A stretch of DNA of 64,000 nt, taken from NCBI RefSeq assembly GCF_029589435.1, contig NZ_JARRAG010000002.1, positions 5,146,001 to 5,210,000 of the forward strand, read 5' to 3'. The position numbers and the translations under genes were made by a program. This DNA is from Paludisphaera mucosa (GTDB lineage Bacteria; Planctomycetota; Planctomycetia; Isosphaerales; Isosphaeraceae). Positions 1 to 8,496 of this stretch are shown here, piece after piece (position 1 is the first letter of the stretch; every line of letters starts with the position of its first letter). The notes under the pieces were generated by a model that was not told the origin of the DNA, did no database searches, and was given only the letters and a program-made list of their open reading frames with translations.

Positions 1-782
1 GCGCCGATCACCGCCTCCTCGTTCGAGGCGTCGCCGGTGGTGGCGAACGAGGGGTCGGCGGGGGCCGAGGCGGCGGCAGGGCCGCCGTCGGGGCTCAACC
101 TCGCTCGTCGCGAGGTCGTGAACGGGTCGGACGCCGGGAGCGAGAGGTCGGAGGCCCGCAGCGGCGGGGCGAGCCTGGCCGAATCCCTCGCCGGCGTCGG
201 CTCTCGGCGGTCGGGGGAAGTCCTGCGCGGCTGACGGGCGCGGGGAAGCTCCTCCTGGTCGAACAGGCGGACTTCTCGAGTCAACGGCGCGAGGGCCTCG
301 TCGGGGACGTCCGTTTCGAGGACCGGGGGGCGGTCGTCCGGCGCCGGCAGGCTGGGCGTCGACCTCGGTACGGACGGGGGTGCGGCGTCGGGCTCCAGGG
401 CGGGCGTGGAAAGCCTGTCGCTGGTCGGGTCCGCGGCCGGCGGCGCGTCGATGCCGGGCTTGGGGGCGGGCGTAGGACGGGCGTCGTCCGGCTGCGGCAC
501 GGGGGAGAGCGTCGGGCCGGGCGTGGGCGTCGGGCCGGGCGTGGGGGTCGGCTGCGGCGCGGGAGGCTCCTGGTCGGGCGACATGTGGAGGCTGGCGAGG
601 ACCCGTTGCGGTCCCGCGACCGCCTGCTTCGATTGTTGCTGCAAGAGGTCCTGCAGGTCGGCCTGGAGCCTCTGCGCCCGGGCTCCCTCGCGCGCGGCTT
701 CCACCTGCCGGACGTAGAAGAGGGCCAGCAAGGCCAGGGCTCCGAGGGCCGCGACGACCGCGGTGGGCAGGCTTCGTTTCAT
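1..782 (-). CDS. Partial membrane-anchored Pro-rich protein, third gene of sigma/kinase operon
   Basis: Read on the minus strand from the ATG at 782, the frame stays open to the window edge, so only the first 260 residues are seen. It starts MKRSLPTAVVAALGALALLALFY, one N-terminal membrane helix (about residues 7-24). A short charged, Gln-rich coiled segment follows (about 25-60), then a long low-complexity region rich in Pro, Thr, Ala and Asp, including a PTPGPT tandem near residues 82-97. I recognise no catalytic domain. Its start lies 36 bases after the stop of the kinase gene at 819, so it is probably the third gene of the sigma-kinase operon and may be a membrane partner of that module. 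The function is unknown. Confidence 0.7.
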   Translation of the reverse strand, partial: MKRSLPTAVVAALGALALLALFYVRQVEAAREGARAQRLQADLQDLLQQQSKQAVAGPQRVLASLHMSPDQEPPAPQPTPTPGPTPTPGPTLSPVPQPDDARPTPAPKPGIDAPPAADPTSDRLSTPALEPDAAPPSVPRSTPSLPAPDDRPPVLETDVPDEALAPLTREVRLFDQEELPRARQPRRTSPDRREPTPARDSARLAPPLRASDLSLPASDPFTTSRRARLSPDGGPAAASAPADPSFATTGDASNEEAVIG

Positions 783-818
783 GGCGAGGGCTCCGGAAAG
801 GGTCGGAAGGAAGGAGGT

Positions 819-2318
819 TCAGCGAGGCGCGGCGATCGAGCGTTCGAACGCCTCCAGGTCGCGGTTCAGGTCGTCGATCAGGATGGACGTCGGGTCGGGG
901 TCTTCGGACTCGCTCGGGGCGAGGTGTTCGGCTTCGAGGCGGTCGGCGGCCTCGTTGGCCTCGCGGAGGCGGGCGGGCAGGGCGGCGATCTCGGCCCATG
1001 CGGGCGAGGGGGGCGGCGGCACGGCCGTCCGCGCTTCCTCGTCGGGGAGGGCGAGCGGCGACATCGACGGGACGACGGGGACGGGCCTCGGCCGCAGCGT
1101 GTAGACGCCGGTCGCGGCGGCGGCGAGCGCGCCCAGGGCGAGCAGCTCGCGGCGGAGCCGGCGGCGGGCGCGGGTCGCGGGGGTCGTCAACAAACCGGCC
1201 AGCTCGGGCGGGAGGGGGGCGGCGAGGGGCTGCTGGACATGGGCCAAACAGCGTTCGAGCAGGTCGGCGACCGCGACGGCCGAGGCGAAGCGGTCGGCCG
1301 GGTCCTTGGCGAGCAGGCGGTCGACGATCGCCTCCAGCCAGGCGGGGATCTCGGGGTTGATCTCGCGGAGGGGGCGGTGGCGGTCGTCGCAGACGCGCCG
1401 CAGGACGCCCAGCGGGGTCTCGGCGCGGAACGGCGGGCGGCCGGCGGCGGCGGCGTAGAGAGTGCTCCCCAGGCTGAAGAGGTCGGCCCGGTGGTCCACG
1501 GCCCCGCCCGACGCCTGCTCGGGGGCCATGTAGTGGGGCGTCCCGGCGATCACCCCACTGCGCGTGACCGCGGCGTCGGCCACGGCGCGGGCCAGGCCGA
1601 AGTCGGTCAGGCGGACGCGCTCGACGCCGTCCTCCAGGAGGATGTTGGCCGGCTTGACGTCGCGGTGGACGATCCCCTGGGCGTGCGCCGCGGCCAGCCC
1701 GGCGGCCGTCTGGCGGCCGATGCGGAGGATCTCGGCCAGGCCGAGCGGGCCGAAGCGGTCGATCCGCTCCTGCAGCGAGCGCCCGGGGACGTACTCCATC
1801 ACCAGGAAGGGGAGCCCGGCCGACTCGACGACGGCGAAGACCGAGACCACGTGCTCGTGCACCACCGCGGCCGCCGCGCGGGCCTCGCGGAGGAACCGCT
1901 TGCGCGAGGCCCCGCACGTCGCCAGCGCGGCCGAGAGGACCTTGATCGCCACGTTCCGCCCCAGGGCCGGGTCGTGCGCCTTGAGCACCACGCCCATCCC
2001 GCCCCGGCCGAGCACGCCCTTGATCTCGTACGTCCCCAGCCGGCCCAGCGAGTCGGGCCAGTCCGACGGGGCGAGGAAGTCGAGCGCCTCGGGGCCGACG
2101 GGGCCGGCGTCGGCCTCGTCGAGGTCGTCGTCGCGGCCGGCCTCGCGGCGGACGCCGGCCAGGCAGTCGTCGCCGCGGACGATCCGGTCCAGCTCGTCGC
2201 GGCAGGCGGCGCAGGCGTCGAGGTGCCGTTCCAGGCCGGCCAACTCGGCGGCGGGGAGCCGGTCCCATTCGAGGGTCCGGAGCCGGTCCGAGTCACAGGC
2301 GTTCGGGGTCTTGTTCAT
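819..2318 (-). CDS. Membrane-anchored serine/threonine protein kinase with N-terminal zinc-finger-like anti-sigma motif
   Basis: 499 residues. Residues 1-45 carry H32-x3-C36-x2-C39, the spacing of ZAS-type anti-sigma zinc fingers. A complete Hanks-type kinase domain follows (about 90-360): glycine loop GRGGMG, the VAIK lysine, HRDVKPAN catalytic loop, DFG and APE. It should therefore be active. A short hydrophobic segment after the kinase domain (about 390-410) probably anchors it, leaving roughly 90 acidic C-terminal residues outside. The start has GGAGA seven bases upstream and overlaps the sigma-factor gene by 26 bases, so the two are translationally coupled. In planctomycetes such kinases are known partners of the adjacent ECF sigma factor. 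The inferred role is to sense a signal and control that factor by the zinc finger and/or phosphorylation. Confidence 0.93.
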   Translation of the reverse strand: MNKTPNACDSDRLRTLEWDRLPAAELAGLERHLDACAACRDELDRIVRGDDCLAGVRREAGRDDDLDEADAGPVGPEALDFLAPSDWPDSLGRLGTYEIKGVLGRGGMGVVLKAHDPALGRNVAIKVLSAALATCGASRKRFLREARAAAAVVHEHVVSVFAVVESAGLPFLVMEYVPGRSLQERIDRFGPLGLAEILRIGRQTAAGLAAAHAQGIVHRDVKPANILLEDGVERVRLTDFGLARAVADAAVTRSGVIAGTPHYMAPEQASGGAVDHRADLFSLGSTLYAAAAGRPPFRAETPLGVLRRVCDDRHRPLREINPEIPAWLEAIVDRLLAKDPADRFASAVAVADLLERCLAHVQQPLAAPLPPELAGLLTTPATRARRRLRRELLALGALAAAATGVYTLRPRPVPVVPSMSPLALPDEEARTAVPPPPSPAWAEIAALPARLREANEAADRLEAEHLAPSESEDPDPTSILIDDLNRDLEAFERSIAAPR

Positions 2319-2901
2319 CTCGGATCTCCTCGATCATGCGGCGGATCCTGGCGAGGGTCCGGCTGCGGGCGATGTAGACGGCCCCGACGGTGGTCCCCAG
2401 CTCGGCGGCGACGTCGGCGGGGCTGCGGCCCTCGACGGCCGTCTGCTCGAAGGCCCGCCAGGTCGACGGGGTCGCCTCGCGGCGGGCCTGGTCGCAGGCC
2501 CATCGGAAGAGCCGCCGCCGGTGCTCGCGTTCGAAGAGCGCGGTGGCCGAGGGGTCGTCCGACGGCCGGGCCTCCAGCAGCGCGATCATGCTCGTCGCGC
2601 CGGTCCCCCGCGGCTGGCCGCCGCCGCGGGTCAGGAAGTTGATGAGCAGGTTGCGGGCGATCCGCGAGAGCCAGCCGCGGAAGCGGCCGCGCTCGGGATC
2701 CCAGCGGTCGACCGCGCCGGCGACGGCGCGGAAGACCTCCTGGCAGACGTCCCGCGCGTCGGCGTCCTGCAGCCCCTTGCGGCGGGCGAGCCGGAGCACC
2801 AGGGGCTCGTACAGGGTCACGAACTCGTGCCAGGCCCGCGAGTCCTCCGGGTCCCTCAGCTTGACGATCAGCGACCGCCGCGTCTCGGGCGACTCGTCCA
2901 T
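2293..2901 (-). CDS. ECF-type RNA polymerase sigma factor (kinase-linked group)
   Basis: 202 residues from the ATG at 2901, chosen because GGGAGGA lies a few bases upstream; an upstream in-frame ATG at 2928 has no such site. The sigma-2 region (about 10-80) shows the usual pattern DARDVCQEVF, then a WDPERGRFRGWL motif and IARNLLINFL. The sigma-4 helix-turn-helix is about 140-190 (ADVAAELGTTVGAVYIARSR). It is the first gene of the operon followed by the zinc-finger kinase and a membrane protein, so it is probably an extracytoplasmic-function factor controlled by that kinase. The target promoters are not visible here. Confidence 0.93.
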   Translation of the reverse strand: MDESPETRRSLIVKLRDPEDSRAWHEFVTLYEPLVLRLARRKGLQDADARDVCQEVFRAVAGAVDRWDPERGRFRGWLSRIARNLLINFLTRGGGQPRGTGATSMIALLEARPSDDPSATALFEREHRRRLFRWACDQARREATPSTWRAFEQTAVEGRSPADVAAELGTTVGAVYIARSRTLARIRRMIEEIRDEQDPERL

Positions 2902-2945
2902 GCTCGGTCCTCCCGCAAGACTATACACAGGCCGGCCGGGACCCT

Positions 2946-2974
2946 TTCACGGAATTCGCGGGGCAGGGTATGCT
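2946..2974 (+). promoter_or_regulatory. Putative promoter of TPR gene
   Basis: TTCACG, 17 bases, then TATGCT, ending 40 bases before the start codon at 3014. The -10 is good and the -35 only fair. It sits in the divergent gap between the sigma-factor gene (minus) and the TPR gene (plus). Confidence 0.4.
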
Positions 2975-3013
2975 GGCGGGGGCGACCGGGCTGCGGGCTT
3001 GCGGGGGACGGCC

Positions 3014-4684
3014 ATGGACGACGCGACGGGGGCCGAGTCGGAGATCGCACGCCTGACGGCCGAGGCCGCGGAGCTGCGAGGCCGACGCGCCTGGGCCGAG
3101 GCCTCGGCGCGGCTGGAGGAGGCGGTCGGCCTCGCCGAGTCGGCCTTCGGCGGCGACGACCCGCGGACGGCCCGCGTCCTGGCCGCCGCGAGCTGGAACG
3201 CCTACGTCCGCCTGCGCCACGCCGAGGCGGCCGACGCCTCGCGCCGGGCCCTGGCGATCTGCGAGGCGCGGCTGGGGCCGGACCACGCCGACACGCTCCG
3301 GAACCTGATGGACCTGGCCGGCGTCCTCTTCCGGCTGGCCCCCGAGCTCGACGAGGCCTCGGGCCGGCGCGACGCTGCGTACCGGGAGTCCCGCGCCCTG
3401 GCCGACCGCGCCCTGGCGGCCTGCGCCGCGAGCGGCCGCGACGACGTGGAGTTCGCCGACTTCCTGGGGGCGGCGGGCTACCAGCGCTACTGGGTCGGTC
3501 TCTACGAAGAGGCCGGGCCCCTGCTGTCGCGCGCCTTCGCCCTCCGCCTGCGCCGCGCCGGCCTGGGCGACCCGGAGACGGCCGAGGTCGCCGTCCGCCT
3601 CGCCCTCAACCACGAGCGCGAGGGCTACGACGAGACGGTCCTCGTCCCCATGTACCGCACCGCCCTGGCCGGATTCGAGGAGGCGTTCGCCGACGACCAC
3701 CCCGACGTGCTCGACGCCCGCGCCCGGGTGGCCATGTGGCTCGAAGACGTCGACCGCGGGGAGTCGGCCCGCCAGTACGACCGCATCGTCGAGGCCCTGC
3801 TCGCGCCGGGGTCGACCCTGGTCGAGGACGCGTTCCCCTGGTACCTGGACGGCTGCGGGGACCACCTGCGCGAGGCCGGCCGCGAGGCCGACCTGCAGGA
3901 GCTGGAGCGGCGGGCGGGCGGCTACGACGTCATGGTCGAGACCGGCCTGGAGGACGTCGACGACGCCGAGAAGCGCCACGGCGCCGACTCGATCGAGCAC
4001 GCCCGGGCGCTGGCGACGCTCGCCGAGTACTACGCCGACGTCGGCCGCGTCGGGCCGGCCGTCGACGCCGCGACGCGCGCCGGCGCGATCCTGCGAGCCC
4101 GCCTCGGACCCGACCACCCGGAGGCCTTCGAGGCGGCGATGCGGCTCGAAGAGGTCCGCGCGGTCGCCGAGGCCGAGAGCGGGACCCCCCGGCCCCGCCG
4201 CCGGCTCGGCCGCAAGGAGCCCGACGAGTTCTTCATGCTCACCCGGCCTTGGGCCGACGAGCGCCGGCACGAGCTGATCCGGGCGTACCTCGAATCGATC
4301 GTCGGCGTCATGGAGGGGGGCGAGGACGACTCGCGGGGGGCCGTCTGGGCCGTCCGGTCGTTGACGATCCAGGCCGACGCCGACGAGCAGTGGAGCTTCC
4401 TGCTCGACCTGATCGCCGCCGCGCCCGACGAGCCCCCGGTCCTCCTCGCCGTCGCCGCCGGCCCGCTCGTCGGCTTCCTCGAACGGTTCGGCGGGCGGGC
4501 GCTCGACCGGGCCGCGGCCGAGGCCGCTCGCGACGCGACGTTCGGCCGCGTCCTCAGCGGCGTCCGCCGGAACGGCCTGTCCGACCTGGACTTGGCCCGC
4601 CTCCGCGCCATCCAGGCCACCGTCGCCGACCCGCTCCCCGAGACGGGGCCGTTCGGCGGCGGCGACCAGGACGAGGGCGAGTGA
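3014..4684 (+). CDS. Tetratricopeptide-repeat protein (kinesin-light-chain type)
   Basis: 556 residues from the ATG at 3014, where the TPR homology begins (MDDATGAESEIARL). It has several 42-residue TPR units of the kinesin-light-chain/TPR_12 type, recognised by recurring signatures such as LGPDHADTL, DDHPDVLDA and LGPDHPEAF. There is no signal peptide or membrane helix, so it is probably a cytoplasmic scaffold for protein interactions. The last 150 residues are an acidic, helical, non-TPR region that I do not recognise. It is divergent from the sigma/kinase operon and ends 12 bases from the convergent DUF1080 gene. A functional link to the sigma/kinase module is possible but not shown. Confidence 0.85.
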   Translation: MDDATGAESEIARLTAEAAELRGRRAWAEASARLEEAVGLAESAFGGDDPRTARVLAAASWNAYVRLRHAEAADASRRALAICEARLGPDHADTLRNLMDLAGVLFRLAPELDEASGRRDAAYRESRALADRALAACAASGRDDVEFADFLGAAGYQRYWVGLYEEAGPLLSRAFALRLRRAGLGDPETAEVAVRLALNHEREGYDETVLVPMYRTALAGFEEAFADDHPDVLDARARVAMWLEDVDRGESARQYDRIVEALLAPGSTLVEDAFPWYLDGCGDHLREAGREADLQELERRAGGYDVMVETGLEDVDDAEKRHGADSIEHARALATLAEYYADVGRVGPAVDAATRAGAILRARLGPDHPEAFEAAMRLEEVRAVAEAESGTPRPRRRLGRKEPDEFFMLTRPWADERRHELIRAYLESIVGVMEGGEDDSRGAVWAVRSLTIQADADEQWSFLLDLIAAAPDEPPVLLAVAAGPLVGFLERFGGRALDRAAAEAARDATFGRVLSGVRRNGLSDLDLARLRAIQATVADPLPETGPFGGGDQDEGE

Positions 4685-4696
4685 ATCGCGGGCCGG

Positions 4697-5431
4697 TCAG
4701 GGCAGCTCGCGGATCCGGAGGTTGCGGAACTCCAGGGGGGAGCCCTCGGCCTCCAGGCAGAGGTGGCCCTCGGCGGGCTGGCACTGGGCGCCGCCCGAGA
4801 CCTCCTCGCCGTTGACCCAGAGGCGGATCTCGCCGTTGACCCCGCGGACGTAGTAGTGGTTCCACTGGTTCAGGCCCCACGACCGGTGCTTGGTCGGGAA
4901 GCTCCGCGAGCCGTCGGGGGAGAGGGGGGGAAAGGGCTTCATCGTCGACGAGCCGACGGGGAAGACGTCGCCGTGGGTGGTGAACCAGTCGGCCGTCTTG
5001 CCGGTGCTCAGCTTGTACTGCTCGGCGTAGCCGTGGTCGAGGATCTGCACCTCGATCCCGCCCGGCGGCAGGTGGCCGGGCTTCAGGTCCGCCAGGGCCT
5101 TCGGCGGGGCCCAGACGAAGACGCCCGAGTTGCCCCCCGAACGCAGGTGCCGCCACTCGACGACCAGCTCGAAGTTCTTGACCGCGTCCTTGGTCCGGAT
5201 CACGCCGACGGGCGTCCCCTTGCAGCGGATCTCGGCCTTGTCGTCGGCGAACGTCCAGGTGTCGGCCTCGTCGTTGACGTGCGCGAAGTCCGCCTCCTTC
5301 AACGGCCGCCAGCCGGGGCCGACGCCCACGACCAGCTCGCCCGGCTGGCGGGCGGCCTCGGCCGGGGGCTCCTCGGCGGTCGCGAGGGCCGGGATCGACA
5401 TGCAGAGGCAGAGGAACGCGAGTCGCTTCAT
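4697..5431 (-). CDS. Secreted DUF1080 / 3-keto-disaccharide hydrolase domain protein
   Basis: 244 residues with a signal peptide (MKRLAFLCLCMSIPALATA, cleaved near residue 19). The body is a DUF1080 concanavalin/laminin-G-like fold. Recognisable family signatures are the WTFADDKAEIRCKG strand, ELVVEWRHLRSGGNSGVF, the GIEVQILDHGY segment, WNHYYVRGVNGEIRLWVNG and the final PLEFRNLRIREL. Family members are secreted in planctomycetes and act on oxidised disaccharides or glycosides; the substrate here cannot be read from sequence. It lies 30 bases downstream of the beta-lactamase-like gene on the same strand, so the two may be cotranscribed. A convergent gene ends 12 bases away. Confidence 0.93.
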   Translation of the reverse strand: MKRLAFLCLCMSIPALATAEEPPAEAARQPGELVVGVGPGWRPLKEADFAHVNDEADTWTFADDKAEIRCKGTPVGVIRTKDAVKNFELVVEWRHLRSGGNSGVFVWAPPKALADLKPGHLPPGGIEVQILDHGYAEQYKLSTGKTADWFTTHGDVFPVGSSTMKPFPPLSPDGSRSFPTKHRSWGLNQWNHYYVRGVNGEIRLWVNGEEVSGGAQCQPAEGHLCLEAEGSPLEFRNLRIRELP

Positions 5432-5461
5432 GGGTACTTGGTCCTGAAGGGGGCGGGGCGG

Positions 5462-6349
5462 TCAGCGGGCGGCGACGGTTTCGTACGCGACGCGGGCGAT
5501 CTCGGCCGCGAGCTTCGGCGCGGCGCGGTCGGCCTCGATCCCCCGGGTCATGACGACCAGGACGAACGGCCTGCGGCCGGCCGGCTCGACGACCGCGGCG
5601 TCGTGGTAGACGTTGGTGATCGAGCCCGTCTTGTGGGCGACGGAGACCCCCTTGGGCAGGCCGGCGGGGATCCCGTCGTTGAACTTCTGGGCGCGGAGCA
5701 CGTCGAGCATGGCGGCGGACGCGGCCTTCGACACGGCGGTCCCCTCCGCCAGCCGCCCGAGGATCGTCATCATCCCCCGCGCCGTGCCGGAGTTGTTCAG
5801 GCCCGCCTCGAACGCCCGGTCGTCCTCGACGCCGCGGAGGACTTGCAGATCGCCGGCGCCCAGCTCCTTCATGAACGCGGTGACGGCCTTCGCCGAGACC
5901 TTGTCGATCAGGATGTTGGTGGCGAGATTGCTGCTCTCGGTGATCATCAGGAAGGTCAGCTCGCGGACCGTGGCGGTCTCGCCGACGCGGCCGTAGAGCT
6001 TCGTCTCCGAGTCGTCGGCGGCGTCGAGCGAGAAGGGGCTGCCGTCGGCGATGCTGACGAACGTGTTATTGACCTCGATCGGCTCGTCCAGGCCCAGGGT
6101 CCCGGCCTCGACGCGGCGGTAGATCTCCAGCATGACCGGCACCTTCATCGTACTGGCCGGGTGGATCGGCTCGTCGGCCCGGATCAGGTGCGTCGCGCCG
6201 GTCTCCAGGTCGTGCAGGGCGACCTCGACGAGCGCCCCGCGCCCGAACGGCGCGGTCAGCGCCGCGACCTTCTCTTCGAAATCCCCGGCGCGGGCGGCTG
6301 CGGAGAGGCCCGCGATCGCGAGGCAGGCGATGATCCAGGCTCTCGCCAT
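5462..6349 (-). CDS. Secreted class A beta-lactamase-like serine hydrolase
   Basis: 295 residues from the ATG at 6349 (GAGGA upstream) with a signal peptide ending near AAARA-GD. It shows the full penicillin-recognising serine-enzyme set: S66-T-M-K69, SSN at 139-141 in place of SDN, and a later KTG. It also has an EAGLN segment between SSN and KTG, which matches the ExxLN omega-loop motif that supplies the deacylating glutamate in class A beta-lactamases. The length fits class A enzymes (about 260-300). It may hydrolyse beta-lactams or be a D,D-peptidase relative; the glutamate favours the former. It precedes the DUF1080 gene on the same strand. Confidence 0.9.
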   Translation of the reverse strand: MARAWIIACLAIAGLSAAARAGDFEEKVAALTAPFGRGALVEVALHDLETGATHLIRADEPIHPASTMKVPVMLEIYRRVEAGTLGLDEPIEVNNTFVSIADGSPFSLDAADDSETKLYGRVGETATVRELTFLMITESSNLATNILIDKVSAKAVTAFMKELGAGDLQVLRGVEDDRAFEAGLNNSGTARGMMTILGRLAEGTAVSKAASAAMLDVLRAQKFNDGIPAGLPKGVSVAHKTGSITNVYHDAAVVEPAGRRPFVLVVMTRGIEADRAAPKLAAEIARVAYETVAAR

Positions 6350-6637
6350 GGGCGGTGGGTCCTCGACGGGATGCGCGTTCGATTCCACCTTGCAAGGGCG
6401 GTGAGTATAGCGGCTCGCCGCCGGCCGATCTACGGCCTGGCGGCGGCCCGTCGGGCTCCCCCCTGACGTGGTTTCGTGTCAGTTCAAACATTTTGTTTTC
6501 ATTATTGACAAGTCGTGGGCCGTCGGTCGAGATTGATGGATGGAACCCCGCGTGATCCCACGCCGACCCGCATCCGGGGCGGGCATGGAAGGTGTCGACG
6601 TCGGCGCCGGGGTCCAGTCGGCCGAGGAGCCCTGAAT

Positions 6638-8461
6638 ATGCTCGCTTCCATGTTCCACGCCGCCTCGCCCGGGACGGGCCGACGCGCCCGCGCCTTCGTC
6701 CCGACCCTGGCCGGCGTGTGGCTGGAGCCGCGGCGGCTTCTCAGCCTCGGCCCCAACTGGTCGCGAGCGGAAGCCGTCCGCTTCTATCGGGACGTCTTCG
6801 AGCCGACCGGCGCGGCCGTCCCGCAGTGGGACGGGAACGTCGACGCCGGCGTGGCCGGCGCCCTGGGCGACGACTATCGCAAGGCGATCCTCGCCCGCGT
6901 CAACGCCTATCGGACGATGGCGGGAGCCCCCGCCATCGGCGCGATCGACCCGACGATGTCGTACTACTCCCAGCAGGCGGCGCTCATGATGAGCGCGAAT
7001 GGGCGGTTGAGCCACACCCCCGACCCGAGCTGGAAGTTCTACTCGGCCGACGGCGCGATCGGCGCGGCGAGGTCGAACCTCCACCTCGCATCCGGCGACT
7101 ACGCGGTCGACGGCTACATCCTGGACCCCGGCCCGACCAACGGCCCGACGGGCCATCGTTGGTGGTCCCTCAACCCTCGCGTGGCGATGATCGGCGTCGG
7201 GGACGTCCCCGGGTCGCTGTCGCAGGATCGCGCGGCGAACGCCCTGTCGTTCGGGCTTGGGACGTCGGCGGTCGAGAGCACGGTCGTGGCGTGGCCGCCC
7301 GAGGGCGCCTTCCCCTCGGCCCTGGTCCCCGACCGATGGTCTTTCATCGACTACGCCGACGAACAGCGGTTCGATGACTCGGGGATCCACTACAAATACG
7401 ACTACACCTCGGCGGTCGTCCGGGTGACGAGCAACGGCGAGCCGCAGGCCGTGGTCGTGGAATACAGCAGGGGAGTTTTCGGAAACTACCTCGTCTTCTC
7501 GGGGATCCAGCTTCCCGGCCTGGCCATGAACGCCGACGTCGCGGTGGACGTGACGATCGACGACGTCCTGGTTTGGGGCGTCCCGCAGTCGATCCATTAC
7601 ACGACGAGGATCTTCTCGACGGAAGGCCTGGAGCCCGTCTACGCGGACTTCGGGAGCGACGGCCTCTGGCGGTTCAGCGAGGCCGAAGGATCAAGCAGGA
7701 TCACCGAGGCCGACCCCGACGCCTTCGTCGCCAGCCGCGACGGGACGCTCTACATCGACTTCGGCGCTTTCGGCCTCTGGAGCTGGGGCGACCTGCAGGG
7801 GGTCCGGAAGCTGAACGACGCCGATCCCGAGTCCATGGCGGCCGGCTCCGACGGCTCGCTCTTCGTCGACTATGGCGCGTACGGCCTGTGGCGCGTCGCG
7901 GCCGATTCGGGGTTTCACCTGCTGAGCGGGGCCGATCCCGAGTCGATGGAGGCCGGCCCCTACGACTCGATCTACGTCGACTACGGGTCGTACGGCACCT
8001 GGGCCTGGAAGGGGGCGACGGGCTTCCGGAACCTGACCGCGGCGAATCCGGAACAGCTGGCGATCGAGCCGGACGGCTCGCTCGACGTCGACTTCGGTCC
8101 GTACGGCGTGTGGAACTGGCGCGAGGGCGGCGGCTTCGTCTTCCTCGACGCGTCGAATCCCGAGTCCATGGCCGTCGGCGCGAACGGGTCGCTCTACCTG
8201 GACCTCGGGCCGGCGGGGCTCTGGCAGTGGATAAGAGTGGGCGGGCCGCGTTCGGCCCAAGGATCCCTCCAGCCGCTGCACCCTGCCGACCCGACGTCCG
8301 TCGTGGCGCAACCCTCGTTCTCGGTGCGCCTGGCCTGGTCGGAGCAGGCGCTCTACATCAGTTACGGGGCGTTCGGCCTCTGGAGGTGGAAGCCCGGGGC
8401 CCTCGGGGGGGCTTTCCGGCTGGTGGATGCGCGGAGTCCGCAGGGCGTCGTCACGCGTTGA
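6638..8461 (+). CDS. Secreted CAP-domain protein with seven tandem beta-repeat units
   Basis: 607 residues from the ATG at 6638, which has GAGGAG eight bases upstream; longer in-frame starts give an Arg-rich tail without a site. Residues 29-36 are LEPRRLLS, a leader motif common in exported planctomycetal proteins. Residues from about 80 to 230 form a CAP/SCP-like domain: VNAYRTMAGAP, then MSYYSQQAALMMSANGRLSH, then HRWWSLNP. From residue 334 to the end there are seven units of about 37 residues with the pattern Y-x-D-[FY]-G-x-x-G-L-W-x-W ... ADPESMAAG-x-DGSL. The sixth has an insert and the last is short. The units look like blades of a beta-propeller, which is an inference. The function is unknown; an extracellular or surface role is likely. 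Confidence 0.88.
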   Translation: MLASMFHAASPGTGRRARAFVPTLAGVWLEPRRLLSLGPNWSRAEAVRFYRDVFEPTGAAVPQWDGNVDAGVAGALGDDYRKAILARVNAYRTMAGAPAIGAIDPTMSYYSQQAALMMSANGRLSHTPDPSWKFYSADGAIGAARSNLHLASGDYAVDGYILDPGPTNGPTGHRWWSLNPRVAMIGVGDVPGSLSQDRAANALSFGLGTSAVESTVVAWPPEGAFPSALVPDRWSFIDYADEQRFDDSGIHYKYDYTSAVVRVTSNGEPQAVVVEYSRGVFGNYLVFSGIQLPGLAMNADVAVDVTIDDVLVWGVPQSIHYTTRIFSTEGLEPVYADFGSDGLWRFSEAEGSSRITEADPDAFVASRDGTLYIDFGAFGLWSWGDLQGVRKLNDADPESMAAGSDGSLFVDYGAYGLWRVAADSGFHLLSGADPESMEAGPYDSIYVDYGSYGTWAWKGATGFRNLTAANPEQLAIEPDGSLDVDFGPYGVWNWREGGGFVFLDASNPESMAVGANGSLYLDLGPAGLWQWIRVGGPRSAQGSLQPLHPADPTSVVAQPSFSVRLAWSEQALYISYGAFGLWRWKPGALGGAFRLVDARSPQGVVTR

Positions 8462-8474
8462 TCTCGATCCGACG

Positions 8475-8496
8475 AAACGGCCGGGCGCCGGCCTTT
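8475..8496. terminator. Bidirectional hairpin terminator between convergent genes
   Basis: GGCCGG / CCGGCC stem with a GCG loop, flanked by AAA on the left and TTT on the right, so it can work on both strands. It lies between the stop codon of the CAP gene (8461) and the stop codon of the convergent FMN-binding gene (8495-8497). Confidence 0.6.

Noticed and set aside
470-560. Short tandem sequence at the left end
   Set aside because: It encodes a PTPGPT low-complexity linker within the partial membrane-anchored protein; not a CRISPR or a satellite repeat.
585-2642. Long plus-strand frame across the first sigma/kinase genes
   Set aside because: Antisense shadow of the sigma and kinase frames, Arg/Gly-rich and without any domain.
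6482-6510. AT-rich stretch with TTGACA before the CAP gene
   Set aside because: No -10 match lies at 16-19 bases, so I do not call it a promoter.
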